From: Candidatus Omnitrophota bacterium
GTDB taxonomy: Bacteria > Omnitrophota > Gorgyraeia > Duberdicusellales > 4484-171
Length of the DNA stretch: 37,123 nucleotides
Assembly: GCA_003154195.1 (NCBI GenBank)
Contig: PMCS01000025.1
Span: 80,662 to 117,784 of the forward strand
Direction of reading: 5' to 3'
This document shows, piece by piece, positions 23,560 through 32,296 of this stretch (its first letter is position 1; every line of letters starts with the position of its first letter). The position numbers were made by a program, and so were the translations under genes. The notes under the pieces are model-generated. The model was not told where the DNA came from. It saw only the letters and a program-made list of their open reading frames with translations, and did no database searches.

Positions 23560-24225
23560 TCATTCCAAGGCAGATTTAATTATCGCTTTAGCGATAATTA
23601 AATCTTGGGGATACGTTATTTTTATATTAAGAGGGCTGCCGGCAACAACTTTTATTTTTTCGCCGGCCAATTCCACCACCCGGCCGTCATCGGTCACATT
23701 TTTATCCTTCAACCCGGCATACGCGCGCCGGATTAAATCTTTATTAAATCCCTGGGGAGTCTGGACTAAAAATATTTTTTTCCGCTCCAGCGTCTTCTCC
23801 ACCCACCCATCGCCGATAAACTTAACCGTATCCCTTGCCGGCATACCGCAAATAACCGCCGGATACCGCCGAAGAGCAGCGATGACACGCGAGATTACCT
23901 CTTTAGTTACAAAAGGCCTGGCGCCATCATGGATAAGAACAAAATTGATATCTTCATCCAACGCGCTTAAACCGTTCCGGACAGAATCGTAACGCTCTTC
24001 TCCGCCTTCGACCAGCAAAACCTTTTCGTCTCTGATCAATTTTCGCGCCGCGGCAAAATGTTTCCCGCGCAAAACCATGACTATTTGCGCCACATTTTTT
24101 ATTTTCCGGAAAACCGTATAGGTATGGTAGAAAAGCGGTTTACCGTTCAGCTGGAATAAAGTTTTATCAACACCCAGCCTCTTACTTTTACCGGCGCAAA
24201 CAATAATAACGCCAATTTTTGCCAT
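23560..24225 (-). CDS. ispD: 2-C-methyl-D-erythritol 4-phosphate cytidylyltransferase
   Basis: IspD attaches CMP to methylerythritol phosphate in the MEP pathway. The 221-residue product has the nucleotide-binding opening (VIIVCAGKSKRLGVDK), GGEERYDSVRNGL, FVLIHDGARPFV and FLVQTPQGFN, in the expected order. It is directly upstream of ispF in transcription order. The 3' end is unusual: codons for DLIIAKAIIK form a perfect inverted repeat (23572-23605). Confidence 0.95.
   Translation of the reverse strand: MAKIGVIIVCAGKSKRLGVDKTLFQLNGKPLFYHTYTVFRKIKNVAQIVMVLRGKHFAAARKLIRDEKVLLVEGGEERYDSVRNGLSALDEDINFVLIHDGARPFVTKEVISRVIAALRRYPAVICGMPARDTVKFIGDGWVEKTLERKKIFLVQTPQGFNKDLIRRAYAGLKDKNVTDDGRVVELAGEKIKVVAGSPLNIKITYPQDLIIAKAIIKSALE
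23572..23605 (-). repeat. Perfect 16-bp inverted repeat inside the ispD 3' end
   Basis: AGATTTAATTATCGCT at 23572-23587 is the exact reverse complement of 23590-23605, with 2 nt between. It lies wholly inside coding sequence near the C-terminus. A smaller stem (agattt...aaatct, 23531-23548) follows in the 3' flank. Confidence 0.85.
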
Positions 24226-24237
24226 ATACTTGTAAAC

Positions 24238-24316
24238 GCATAGGGCAGGGCATAACGTAAATACAAAAACAATTCTTTGACTCTCCGTATTTACTCTATG
24301 CTCTATGCGCTATGCC
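24238..24316. repeat. Inverted array of about 7-nt units (CTATGCT family)
   Basis: GCATAGG/GCAGGG/CATAACG words at 24238-24258 face CTATGCT/CTATGCG/CTATGCC at 24296-24316 across an AT-rich centre. The right arm reaches into the 3' end of the PIN/TRAM gene, whose TAG stop (24310-24312) is part of a unit. Confidence 0.7.
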
Positions 24317-25305
24317 TCTTTGTTTACCAGCTTCGTAAACACAATCCTGCCGGAGGGGCTCTGCAAAATGGAAGTAACTTCTACTTCCGCATTTTTGCCG
24401 ATCAGCCAACGGGCATTTTCCACAACCACCATTGTCCCGTCTTCTAAATACCCCACCGCCTGATTATGCTCTTTTCCTTCTTTGATAAGTTTTAAGTTAA
24501 ACCGCTCGCCGGCAACAAAAGTAGGCTTGAGCGCGTTGGACAGATCGTTAATATTAAGAACCTTTACGCCCTGCAGCTGTGCAATGCGGTTTAAATTATA
24601 ATCGGTCGTCAAAATTCTTACGGTCAAACTGTACGCCATTTTTACCAATTTCTCATCAACAGTATCTACGCCCTCAACGTCTTCGTCGTAGATATCGACA
24701 CTGGCATTCGGCAACGCCTTTAAAGAATGCAGGATCTCAATGCCTCTTTTGCCTTTCTGCCGCTTCATATGGTCGGTAGAATCAGCCAGGGCGCGTAATT
24801 CATTTAAAACAAAACGCGGCACCAGGAACCTCGCGTCCAGGAAACCGGTTTTGACGACATCCAGGATACGCCCGTCAATAATGCAGCTGGTATCCAGAAT
24901 AATCTGCTCCTCTTTTAATTCCTGGCGCTGAAATTTAACATAAGGGATAACGATATTGAATTCGCTCCTTCCTTTAAGCCCGAGAGTCAACCCAAAATAA
25001 ACACAGGTAATTGTGACAAAAAGATTTATATTTTTGCTGACATCTTCGTCGATATGGATGAATAGATTTAAAAAACTGCTGCTTAAGCGTGCCAGCAAAA
25101 GGCCGAGCATTATCCCGAATACCGCGGAGCTAAGGCCTTTTAACGAAACATTCCGGGCCGACATCTCGACAATAACCACGACAAACCCTATCGCGGCGCC
25201 GAACATCCCATAAGGGATACCCGAAACCCCGGAAGATCCGCCTAAAGAATAACCGGTAAACGTGCAGATAAAAATAAAAAATAAACGCAAAATAACAAGG
25301 CTCAT
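24310..25305 (-). CDS. PIN/TRAM-domain membrane protein (YacL-like)
   Basis: The N-terminal 110 residues contain about four hydrophobic helices. They are followed by a PIN nuclease domain with its acidic set (ILDTSCIIDGRI, LVPRFVLNELRALADS, VDTVDEKLVKMA, ILTTDYNLNRIA). The C-terminus is a TRAM RNA-binding domain. Length is 331 residues, close to YacL of Bacillus. A strong GGGAGGTC precedes ATG 25305. It follows radA after 12 nt and precedes ispD, as in Firmicutes, but disA is absent. A membrane-anchored RNase is the inference; the natural substrate is unknown. Confidence 0.93.
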   Translation of the reverse strand: MSLVILRLFFIFICTFTGYSLGGSSGVSGIPYGMFGAAIGFVVVIVEMSARNVSLKGLSSAVFGIMLGLLLARLSSSFLNLFIHIDEDVSKNINLFVTITCVYFGLTLGLKGRSEFNIVIPYVKFQRQELKEEQIILDTSCIIDGRILDVVKTGFLDARFLVPRFVLNELRALADSTDHMKRQKGKRGIEILHSLKALPNASVDIYDEDVEGVDTVDEKLVKMAYSLTVRILTTDYNLNRIAQLQGVKVLNINDLSNALKPTFVAGERFNLKLIKEGKEHNQAVGYLEDGTMVVVENARWLIGKNAEVEVTSILQSPSGRIVFTKLVNKEA

Positions 25306-25317
25306 TTTGACCTCCCT

Positions 25318-26649
25318 TTATGAAAACACTTTGTCCGCTACTTCCCCCAGCGAAGAAAATCCTTCTATTTTGACGGTAAACCCTTTATCGATATCCTTCA
25401 GGCTGCTTTCGGGCACAAAACATCTTTTAAAATTTGCCCGTTCGATTTCCTTTAAGCGCAGGTTTATATTATTTACTTTTCGCAGCTCCCCCGCTAAGCC
25501 GATCTCCCCGATAAAAACATTGCTTAAAGATACTTCTTTTTCTTTAAAGCTTGAAATGATGGCGATTGCCGCGCCCAGGTCGGCCGCCGGGTCATTTATC
25601 TTGATCCCGCCGGCGACATTCAAAAATATATCCTCTCCGGCCAGAGAAACCTTCAGCCTTTTTTCAATTATCGCGACAATCAGGGAAAACCGGTTGAAAT
25701 CAAAACCCAGGCTGCGCCGCCGTACTACGCCGAAAGTTGCCCTGCCCACTAAAGATTGCAACTCAATCAGAATCGGCCGCCAACCCTCGAGGGCACTAAC
25801 CACACAGCTGCCGGAAATAGACGTACCGGCGTGCGGCAAAAAAATATCCGTAATTTTTTTTACCTCTTTCAGGCCGCAAGAAGTCATTTCAAAAACGGCG
25901 ATATCGCCGACCGGCCCGAAACGGTTCTTGGAAGCCCGCAGCAGACGGTAATTCGACAAGCTTTCTCCTTCAAAATAAAGAACGCAATCCACGATATGCT
26001 CTAAAAGCTTGGGCCCCGCGATCGCCCCATCCTTGGTAACATGGCCGACAATAATTATAACAATGCCCAAGGACTTCGCGATTTGCGTAAGGTAATCGGC
26101 GCACCCCTTTATCTGATTCACGCTTCCCTTAGACCCCTCATACCGGGAAGAATACACGACCTGTATCGAATCAATAACCACAAATTGAAACCCATGCTCT
26201 TTAATGTGGCCGTAAACCCGCTCCAGGTCGTCTTCGCCTAAAATATAAAGATTCGAAAAATCGCCTTCAAAACGTTTCGCGCGCAACGCCACCTGCTGGG
26301 GGGATTCTTCGGCGCTGACATAAAGAGTTTTTTGACTTTGCGAAAGACGGGATGCCACCTCTAAAAGAATAGTTGATTTGCCTACACCCGGTTCGCCGCC
26401 GACCAGGACGGTCTCGCCGATAACCAAACCGCCGCCCAGCAACCGGTCAAATTCTTCTATCCCCGTGGCGATTCTTTTTCCCTCAATGCTTTCAATATCT
26501 TTTAAGAGCTTCGGCGCGGTTTCATCTTTTACTACCGATAATGTATCCTTTTCCTCCTTTTCCTGGTTAAAAGTTTCCCAACCGGAACAAAGCGGACACT
26601 TTCCCAGCCATTTTACCGATTTATACCCACATGACGAACAATAATACAT
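25318..26649 (-). CDS. radA: DNA repair protein RadA (Sms)
   Basis: RadA is a hexameric DnaB-like helicase that promotes branch migration with RecA. The 443-residue product has the N-terminal zinc finger CSSCG...CPLCSGW, a Walker A in GGEPGVGKSTI, the RadA-specific KNRFG motif (SKNRFGPVGD) and a C-terminal Lon-protease-like domain (GEDIFLNVAGGIKINDPAADLG). It lies just upstream of the PIN/TRAM gene in transcription order. No Shine-Dalgarno is seen before ATG 26649. Confidence 0.97.
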   Translation of the reverse strand: MYYCSSCGYKSVKWLGKCPLCSGWETFNQEKEEKDTLSVVKDETAPKLLKDIESIEGKRIATGIEEFDRLLGGGLVIGETVLVGGEPGVGKSTILLEVASRLSQSQKTLYVSAEESPQQVALRAKRFEGDFSNLYILGEDDLERVYGHIKEHGFQFVVIDSIQVVYSSRYEGSKGSVNQIKGCADYLTQIAKSLGIVIIIVGHVTKDGAIAGPKLLEHIVDCVLYFEGESLSNYRLLRASKNRFGPVGDIAVFEMTSCGLKEVKKITDIFLPHAGTSISGSCVVSALEGWRPILIELQSLVGRATFGVVRRRSLGFDFNRFSLIVAIIEKRLKVSLAGEDIFLNVAGGIKINDPAADLGAAIAIISSFKEKEVSLSNVFIGEIGLAGELRKVNNINLRLKEIERANFKRCFVPESSLKDIDKGFTVKIEGFSSLGEVADKVFS

Positions 26650-26662
26650 ATTTATATTAAAA

Positions 26663-26785
26663 ACGGTTAGGGCAAGGGTAACGATGCCAGTATGGGTTAT
26701 GGCTATGGTTAGGGCTGTAAATTTGCACCAGCCTTACCCCTTGCCCTTACCCAAACCGGCTTCCTTACCTTAGCCTTAGCCGATC
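26663..26785. repeat. Inverted array of 6-nt units (GGTTAG/GCCTTA family), copy A
   Basis: The radA-mlaD spacer carries GGTTAG/GGCAAG/GGTAAC-type hexamers up to about 26715. CCTTAC/CCCTTG/CCCTTA-type complements follow from 26730 to 26785. Copy B at 35771-35892 shares the boundary word AAACGG, the centre GGCTGTAAATT and the phrase ACCCAAACCGGCTTCCT, so the two are related loci. Confidence 0.85.
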
Positions 26786-26791
26786 CTTTAG

Positions 26792-27505
26792 TTATCTCTT
26801 TCTCTCTTCCCTCGGTTTATACAAAATTTTCCACGGATGCTCTTTCAAATCATCAAAAAGTTCTTCGGTCTTGCGATATAGGGAATCGTCGTACAGCAGT
26901 TTTCCTATAGTACCTTCCTTACCCTTGACGCTGGCAATAATACTTCTTATATCGGCGCTCGCTTTTTCTATATTTACCATGGCGTTTTCCAGTGATGTCT
27001 TCAATTTGCCTTCTTTGACGAACTTGGTTATTTCTTCCATCGTCATGTTAAACGTAACGAATACGTTAAAAAGTGGTATCGGAGAAATACCTTCAACAAT
27101 CTCATCGGGCTTAAGATAACCGGCCCCTTTCTCCGGGGAAGGAGTTATCTCCATGTATTTCTCGCCGAATAAGCTCAGGCTGTTGATAAAAAAATGCGCA
27201 TTGCGTGGAAGCTTGACGTCGCTTTGAATCTTGGCGTAAACATAAACAATCGGCGTATCTTTTTCACTTTTTATTTCAACCTTGTTTACCTCCCCTACGT
27301 CGACGCCGCAAAAACGCACGGGGGAAGCCGGCCGCAGACCTTCGGCAAAATTAAATTTAACTTTAACCACATAAGTTCCTTTAAACAAGGTAAGTTCCCT
27401 GATCGAAATAAGGCCGATAAAGATTAAAATCGCGGCAATAATAAAAAAGATGCCTAATTTAATCTCCACCATATAACGTCGTATATTCCATAGTTTGATA
27501 TTCAT
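26792..27505 (-). CDS. mlaD: MlaD-family MCE lipid-transport protein
   Basis: MlaD proteins are anchored in the inner membrane and form hexameric MCE rings that pass phospholipids between membranes. The 237-residue product has an N-terminal helix (LGIFFIIAAILIFIGLISI) and an MCE domain with the GLRPASPVRFCGVDVGEV signature. A helical C-terminal tail follows. A strong AAAGGAGGG lies 6 nt before ATG 27505. It follows mlaF after 233 nt containing three hairpins. With mlaE and mlaF it makes a complete Mla-type ABC transporter core; mlaC and mlaA are not in view. Confidence 0.92.
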   Translation of the reverse strand: MNIKLWNIRRYMVEIKLGIFFIIAAILIFIGLISIRELTLFKGTYVVKVKFNFAEGLRPASPVRFCGVDVGEVNKVEIKSEKDTPIVYVYAKIQSDVKLPRNAHFFINSLSLFGEKYMEITPSPEKGAGYLKPDEIVEGISPIPLFNVFVTFNMTMEEITKFVKEGKLKTSLENAMVNIEKASADIRSIIASVKGKEGTIGKLLYDDSLYRKTEELFDDLKEHPWKILYKPREERKR

Positions 27506-27528
27506 TTTTGCCCTCCTTTAATGAGCAG

Positions 27529-27735
27529 ATAACTTATGAAATTTTACTAAATTTCATAAGTTATAGGACGAAGTCCGTCTGCGAATTAAACCCCGCCCTT
27601 TTGGCTAAGGTTTAAAATATGTCCTTTCCTTTGAATGATCGATAAAGACAATTCCTGATAACGCCAAAAGGGCGGGGTGTAATTCACACTATTATTTTTT
27701 CATGCACTATTTGTGCGCCTGAAAAAATAATGTGT
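27529..27735. repeat. Three strong inverted repeats between mlaF and mlaD
   Basis: A perfect 16-bp stem pairs 27529-27544 with 27549-27564 across a 4-nt loop. A perfect 15-bp GC-rich pair joins 27591-27605 and 27663-27677 over 57 nt. A third stem, one bulge aside, pairs 27687-27702 with 27720-27735 and contains an inner gcac/gtgc stem. They fill nearly the whole spacer. Confidence 0.85.
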
Positions 27736-27738
27736 TCA

Positions 27739-28491
27739 TTACACCTCCATCTCTTTTATCGGACCGGCGGAGCTACCCATTAAAAATTGGTGAACGCGCG
27801 GATCACGATTAGTTTTAAGGTCTTCCTTGCTCCCTTCAAAAATTATCCTGCCTCCCAATAAAAAAGCGAGGCGCTCGGCAATTTTTAAACCTACCTCAAG
27901 ATCATGGGTAACGACCAGGGAAGTAATCTTAAGCCGATAGTGCAAGTCCTGGATCAAAGAAACTATTTTATCCACCGCGATTGGATCAATGCCGGTAGTG
28001 GGCTCGTCATAAATCAATATCTTGGGACTATAGATTATCGCCCGCGCGATTGCTACCCTTTTTTTCATGCCGCCGCTTAATTGGTATGGGTACTGGTCTT
28101 CTATTCCCTCAAGACCGACCAAGGCCAGGGTTTCTTTCGCTTTTTTTCGTATTTCCCCTACCTTCATATCGGTATGATGGCGCAGATAAAAACCTACGTT
28201 CTCCTCGATGGTAAGAAAGTCAAAAAGCGCCGCACTTTGAAAAACAAGGCCAAACTTCAATCGCACCTGATCGAAATCTTGTTTATCTAATTTCGTAATA
28301 TCGACACCGTCGATAAAAATACTTCCTGAATCCGGCCGCAGTAATCCCATGATATTTTTAAGCAATACGGTTTTACCGGCGCCGGAACGGCCGATAAGCA
28401 AGAACGCCTCTCCTTCGTTAACGGTAAGGTTAACTCCGTCAAGAACATTCTTAAGACCGAATGATTTACAGATATTTTCTAATTTTATCAT
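27739..28491 (-). CDS. mlaF: Mla-type ABC transporter ATPase
   Basis: This 250-residue ATPase powers MCE-type lipid transport with MlaE and MlaD. It has a Walker A (GRSGAGKTVLLK), a Q-loop (GLVFQSAALFDFLTIEENV), an LSGGMKKRVAIARA signature (the LSGGM form typical of the MlaF subfamily), Walker B (ILIYDEPTTGIDP) and a VVTHD switch. The ATG at 28491 follows a hairpin that displays GGAG in its loop. It sits between mlaE and mlaD. Confidence 0.95.
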   Translation of the reverse strand: MIKLENICKSFGLKNVLDGVNLTVNEGEAFLLIGRSGAGKTVLLKNIMGLLRPDSGSIFIDGVDITKLDKQDFDQVRLKFGLVFQSAALFDFLTIEENVGFYLRHHTDMKVGEIRKKAKETLALVGLEGIEDQYPYQLSGGMKKRVAIARAIIYSPKILIYDEPTTGIDPIAVDKIVSLIQDLHYRLKITSLVVTHDLEVGLKIAERLAFLLGGRIIFEGSKEDLKTNRDPRVHQFLMGSSAGPIKEMEV

Positions 28492-28746
28492 AATTATTTT
28501 TTACTCCGTAAAAAATAATTATCCGTCCGCTTCGCGGATATTTTTTTACTTCGTAAAAAAATATTTCCCTAACCGGAAAATGCGCTTACCGTATTTTCCG
28601 GTTAGCCAAATTTTCACTCCTAATTATTCTAACAATTAATATCTTAATTCTGCATTTTCTGAATCTAATTTATTTTGCGGGATTACGAAGTAATCACGCA
28701 AAATAAATATCTATAATTTTCTTCGCGCTAAGGTGCGAAGAAAATT
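28492..28746 (-). repeat. Row of six hairpins spanning the mlaE-mlaF gap
   Basis: From the mlaF start outwards: a 13-bp stem (28492-28504 with 28508-28520, loop GGA); a 5-bp tccgc/gcgga stem at 28526-28538; a 12-bp stem (28538-28549 with 28553-28564); an 11-bp stem (28571-28581 with 28593-28603); attttgcg/cgcaaaat enclosing gattac/gtaatc (about 28670-28703); and a 12-bp stem (28715-28726 with 28735-28746) that ends in the mlaE stop codon. There is no gene in the gap. Confidence 0.88.
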
Positions 28747-29506
28747 ACCACATAAAATAAAACAATGCCGTCAAGATACAGTCGCAGATAATAATAAATA
28801 TAAACGAGCGGACAACCGCCCTGGTAACCGAACGCGATACATCGATGGAAGAAAACGGCTGAAACCCCTCATAGCAACAAACAAAGGTAATAATACTGCC
28901 GAAACATAAACTTTTGATAAGGCCGCTTAGAACGTCTTTTATGCGAAGCGCGTCAAAAGTCAATTTGAAATAGAACCCGAACGGTATGGCAAATTTAGTC
29001 GAACCGACGACAAACCCTCCTATAATACCCCAGGCGTCGGCATAAATAATCAAAAAAGGCATGCAGATGAGAAAAGCGATGAATTTCGGCACGACTAAAT
29101 AGTCCACGGGATCAACAGCAAAAGCTTCCAGCGCGTCAACCTGTTCGCTTATTTTCATCGAACCGATACCGGCGGTAATCGAAGCGCCGCTGCGCGCCGC
29201 GACAATCAGAGAACCTAAAACCGGGCCCAGTTCCCTCACCAGCGACAAGCCGACAAGCGAAGCTATATAAATCTCGGAAGAAAGCTGTTTCAATTGATAC
29301 GCGGTTTGGAAAGCGATGATTATCCCGATGAAAAAGGAGATAAGCGAAACTAACGGCAAGCTGTTTAAACCGATAAAAATAACTTCACGTTTTATGGCTT
29401 TCCAATCCCTTGCCTTGGCAAACATCCACCAAACGGTGTCTTTGGCAAAAAAAATCAGCCGACCGACATAATGTATGATTACTAATAAATTCCGGAATAA
29501 GTACAT
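28745..29506 (-). CDS. mlaE: MlaE-family ABC transporter permease
   Basis: MlaE is the membrane permease of the phospholipid transporter. The 253-residue product has the family core ELGPVLGSLIVAARSGASI followed by ISEQVDALEAFAVDPVDYLV and four to five further hydrophobic segments. Its start at 29506 directly follows a 12-bp hairpin with a GGA loop, and its stop codon lies in another hairpin. It follows clpC after 238 nt and precedes mlaF. The three mla genes form a transport unit inserted in the otherwise bacillar-like run. Confidence 0.95.
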   Translation of the reverse strand: MYLFRNLLVIIHYVGRLIFFAKDTVWWMFAKARDWKAIKREVIFIGLNSLPLVSLISFFIGIIIAFQTAYQLKQLSSEIYIASLVGLSLVRELGPVLGSLIVAARSGASITAGIGSMKISEQVDALEAFAVDPVDYLVVPKFIAFLICMPFLIIYADAWGIIGGFVVGSTKFAIPFGFYFKLTFDALRIKDVLSGLIKSLCFGSIITFVCCYEGFQPFSSIDVSRSVTRAVVRSFIFIIICDCILTALFYFMW

Positions 29507-29533
29507 ATATTTTTTTGCTCCGCAAAAAAATAT
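29507..29533 (-). promoter_or_regulatory. Start-proximal hairpin presenting the mlaE Shine-Dalgarno
   Basis: A perfect 12-bp stem pairs 29507-29518 with 29522-29533, with loop GGA in the message. GGAG spans the loop and the first base of the 3' arm, 11 nt before ATG 29506, and the start codon follows the stem directly. Corresponding elements occur before mlaF (28492-28520) and lolC (37055-37073). Confidence 0.7.
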
Positions 29534-29714
29534 CCCTTCAAATTATTTCGTGGTTCACCGCGAAACAATTTGTTTTTAAAACATATCATCGATATTTTTT
29601 CCTGAACCGGAAAAATGCGTTTCCCATATTTTAAGGGAAAGCTTGAAAACCGTAGGTTTTTCCGCCAGCGGCGAACCCGCCTAAATAGTTTATTGTTTGT
29701 GGCGGGCAAGCCAG

Positions 29715-29745
29715 ATAAAAAAATTCCGACAAGGAATTTTTTTAT
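29715..29745 (-). terminator. Hairpin at the clpC stop codon, possibly a weak terminator
   Basis: A perfect 13-bp stem (29715-29727 with 29733-29745) starts at the first base after, and includes part of, the clpC TAA codon. The stem is A/T rich and its distal arm ends in seven T on the transcribed strand, which is compatible with a weak intrinsic terminator. The low G+C of the stem lowers confidence. Confidence 0.5.
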
Positions 29746-32174
29746 TATTCAAAAACCAAAACATCGGCCTTACGCATAATTTTTATCTTTATGTGCCCAT
29801 CACTTTTTAATTTTTCGGTGAATATGCCTCGGATGATATCTTCCGCCAACGGATCCTCTAGAAACCTTTGAATAACTCTCTTCAACGGCCGGGCGCCGAA
29901 AACCGGGTCAAACCCTTTATCCACAAAGAAATTTTTCGCGTCCGGCGTAAGCTCCACCTCAAAACTCTGTTCCGCTAAACGTTTATTGACATAAGCGATT
30001 TCCGTGTCGACAATGCGTTCCAAATCCTCCCGGCTTAACGGCCGGAAAACTATGATTTCATCCAACCGGTTTAAAAATTCCGGTTTAAACGCCTTTTTCA
30101 CTTCCTCCAGCAACAAATTTTTCATATCATCATAACTGAGGTCTTCAGTAACGGTTTTAAACCCTAAAGAACCGCGCTTCCGTATAATCTCGGCGCCGAC
30201 ATTCGAAGTCATGATTATAATCGTATTGCGAAAGTCGACACGCCGGCCGAAGCTGTCGGTAAGCCTGCCCTCTTCAAAAATCTGCAAAAGAAGATTAAAC
30301 ACATCCGGATGCGCTTTTTCGATTTCATCAAGAAGCACCACCGCATATGGCCGGCGCCTTACTCTCTCGCTAAGCTGGCCGCCTTCCTCGTAACCGACAT
30401 ACCCGGGAGGCGCGCCGATCAAACGCGAAATGTTAAACTTTTCCATATACTCGCTCATATCGAGCTGGATGAGCGCTTCCTCATTGCCGAACATAAATTC
30501 CGCCAACGCCCTCGCCAGAAGAGTCTTGCCTACTCCCGTAGGGCCCAAAAACATGAATGAACCGATCGGCCGCCTCGGCTCTTTTATCCCGGCGCGCGCA
30601 CGCCGGATAGCGCGGGCGATCGAGTTGATCGCTTCCTTCTGGCCGATAACGCGGTTACCGATATCTTCCTCTACTTTCATTAATTTAATCGATTCTTTCT
30701 CTTCCAACCGATAAATCGGCACGCCGGTAATCTGGGCAACCAGCCTCGCGATTTCTTCTTCGCCGACCATCGGGATGATCTGGTCGCGCTTCTTCCCCCA
30801 GTCTTTGCGTAAATTCTCCAATTTTGTCCGGACGGATTTTTCTTCGTCCCTGATCCGGGCCGCCGCCTCAAAATCCTGCTGTTTTATCAACGCCTCTTTT
30901 TCCCGGGTTATCTCGCTCATTTTGTCTTCCAGCGTTTTTATTTCCGGCGGCGCGGTAAGTACTTCCAGCCTCGCCCGCGCGCCCGCTTCATCGATCAAAT
31001 CGATGGCTTTATCGGGCAGGAACCGGCCGGAAACATACCGGTCGGATAATTTAGATGCCGCGCTCACCGCCTCATCGGTAAATTTAACCCGGTGATGGGC
31101 TTCATATTTATCCCGCAGCCCTTTTAAAATCTCCACCGTCTCGTCAACGGTATTAGCCTCGACGATAATCGGCTGGAACCTTCTCTCCAAAGCGGCGTCC
31201 TTTTCAATATGTTTTCGATACTCATCCAAAGTCGTCGCGCCGATGCACTGAATTTCGCCGCGCGACAATGAAGGTTTCAGAATATTAGAAGCGTCGATCG
31301 CGCCTTCCGCCGCGCCGGCACCTACCAGGGTATGCAATTCGTCAATAAAGATAATTACATCTTTGGAACGCTTTATCTCTTCCATTATCGCTTTTATTCT
31401 TTCTTCAAATTGGCCGCGATATTTTGTCCCGGCAATCATCAACGCCAAATCTAAAACAACTATCCTTTTGTTGCGTAAAATTTCCGGGACTTCGCTGTTA
31501 TTAATGCTCTGTGCCAGGCCTTCCACGATAGCGGTCTTGCCTACGCCGGCCTCGCCCAGTAAAACCGGATTATTTTTCGTCCGGCGGCTGAGAACCTGGA
31601 TAACCCTGGTGATCTCGGCTTTCCTGCCGATCACCGGGTCCAATTTCCCGTCCTTAGCCATCCGCGTGAGGTCTCTTCCGAAAGAATCAAGCGCGGGGGT
31701 CTTTGACGCGGCAGCGGCTTGAGATGAATGCTGGTGCGCCCCCCCTAAAAGATCGGAAATCTCGTCTTTTATTTTTTTCAAATCAACACCTAACGAAGAA
31801 AGAACCTGCGAAGCAAGCCCTTCGCCCTCGCGAATCAATCCCAAAAGAATATGCTCGGTGCCGATATAATTATGCCCCAGGCTTCTTGCTTCTTCCGCGG
31901 CTAATTCCAAAGCCTTTTTAGCCCTGGGTGTAAACGGTATATCGCCGAGAACCGACGCGGAGCTCCCCGGGGAAACAAGTTTCTCTATTTCGATTCTCAG
32001 GCGCTCCAAATCAATTCCCAAATTCTGCAACACCGCGCACGCCACGCCTTCGCCTTCGCGGATCAACCCTAAAAGAACATGTTCCGTGCCGATATAATCA
32101 TGATTAAAACGACGCGCTTCCTCTTTAGCCAGGACAAGAATTTTTCGTGCTCGTTCGGTGAATCGGTTAAACAT
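29745..32174 (-). CDS. clpC: ATP-dependent Clp protease ATPase subunit ClpC
   Basis: ClpC is the AAA+ unfoldase that feeds ClpP and degrades arginine-phosphorylated proteins in McsB-containing bacteria. The 809-residue product has two N-terminal Clp_N repeats (residues 1-75 and 76-150, each with [17 protein letters not shown]). Walker A motifs are GEAGVGKTA (about 207) and GPTGVGKT (about 545), with a UVR/middle domain ([15 protein letters not shown]) between them. A probable ClpP-docking LGF loop lies in RGSLGFKT. Shine-Dalgarno AAAGGAG is 9 nt upstream of ATG 32174. It follows mcsB and mcsA as in Firmicutes; ctsR is not seen. Confidence 0.98.
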   Translation of the reverse strand: MFNRFTERARKILVLAKEEARRFNHDYIGTEHVLLGLIREGEGVACAVLQNLGIDLERLRIEIEKLVSPGSSASVLGDIPFTPRAKKALELAAEEARSLGHNYIGTEHILLGLIREGEGLASQVLSSLGVDLKKIKDEISDLLGGAHQHSSQAAAASKTPALDSFGRDLTRMAKDGKLDPVIGRKAEITRVIQVLSRRTKNNPVLLGEAGVGKTAIVEGLAQSINNSEVPEILRNKRIVVLDLALMIAGTKYRGQFEERIKAIMEEIKRSKDVIIFIDELHTLVGAGAAEGAIDASNILKPSLSRGEIQCIGATTLDEYRKHIEKDAALERRFQPIIVEANTVDETVEILKGLRDKYEAHHRVKFTDEAVSAASKLSDRYVSGRFLPDKAIDLIDEAGARARLEVLTAPPEIKTLEDKMSEITREKEALIKQQDFEAAARIRDEEKSVRTKLENLRKDWGKKRDQIIPMVGEEEIARLVAQITGVPIYRLEEKESIKLMKVEEDIGNRVIGQKEAINSIARAIRRARAGIKEPRRPIGSFMFLGPTGVGKTLLARALAEFMFGNEEALIQLDMSEYMEKFNISRLIGAPPGYVGYEEGGQLSERVRRRPYAVVLLDEIEKAHPDVFNLLLQIFEEGRLTDSFGRRVDFRNTIIIMTSNVGAEIIRKRGSLGFKTVTEDLSYDDMKNLLLEEVKKAFKPEFLNRLDEIIVFRPLSREDLERIVDTEIAYVNKRLAEQSFEVELTPDAKNFFVDKGFDPVFGARPLKRVIQRFLEDPLAEDIIRGIFTEKLKSDGHIKIKIMRKADVLVFE

Positions 32175-32196
32175 CTTTTTGTTCTCCTTTTATTAT

Positions 32197-32283
32197 AGTG
32201 TCAAAGCGTCACAGTATCAGAGTGTCAAAGTTCAATCTCTCTGATACTCTGACGCTTTGATGCTTTGACACTCTGACGCTTTC
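32197..32283. repeat. Inverted array of 8-nt units (GTCAAAGC family)
   Basis: In the mcsB-clpC spacer, units GTCAAAGC, GTCACAGT, ATCAGAGT and GTCAAAG (32199-32230) face the reverse-complement set TCTCTGAT, ACTCTGAC, GCTTTGAT, GCTTTGAC, ACTCTGAC (32238-32283). The period is close to 8 nt. It lies 23 nt upstream of the clpC start codon. Confidence 0.85.
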
Positions 32284-32296
32284 TCTATGAACTATT

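Noticed and set aside
29482-29709. Small open frame between clpC and mlaE
   Set aside because: Its codons cover the hairpins of the spacer and the mlaE start; composition and lack of a start signal argue against a gene.
32197-32283. CtsR-like heat-shock operator (GTCAAA words) upstream of clpC
   Set aside because: The words repeat every 8 nt in an inverted array, not as the direct GGTCAAA pair with 3-nt spacing, and no ctsR gene is visible.
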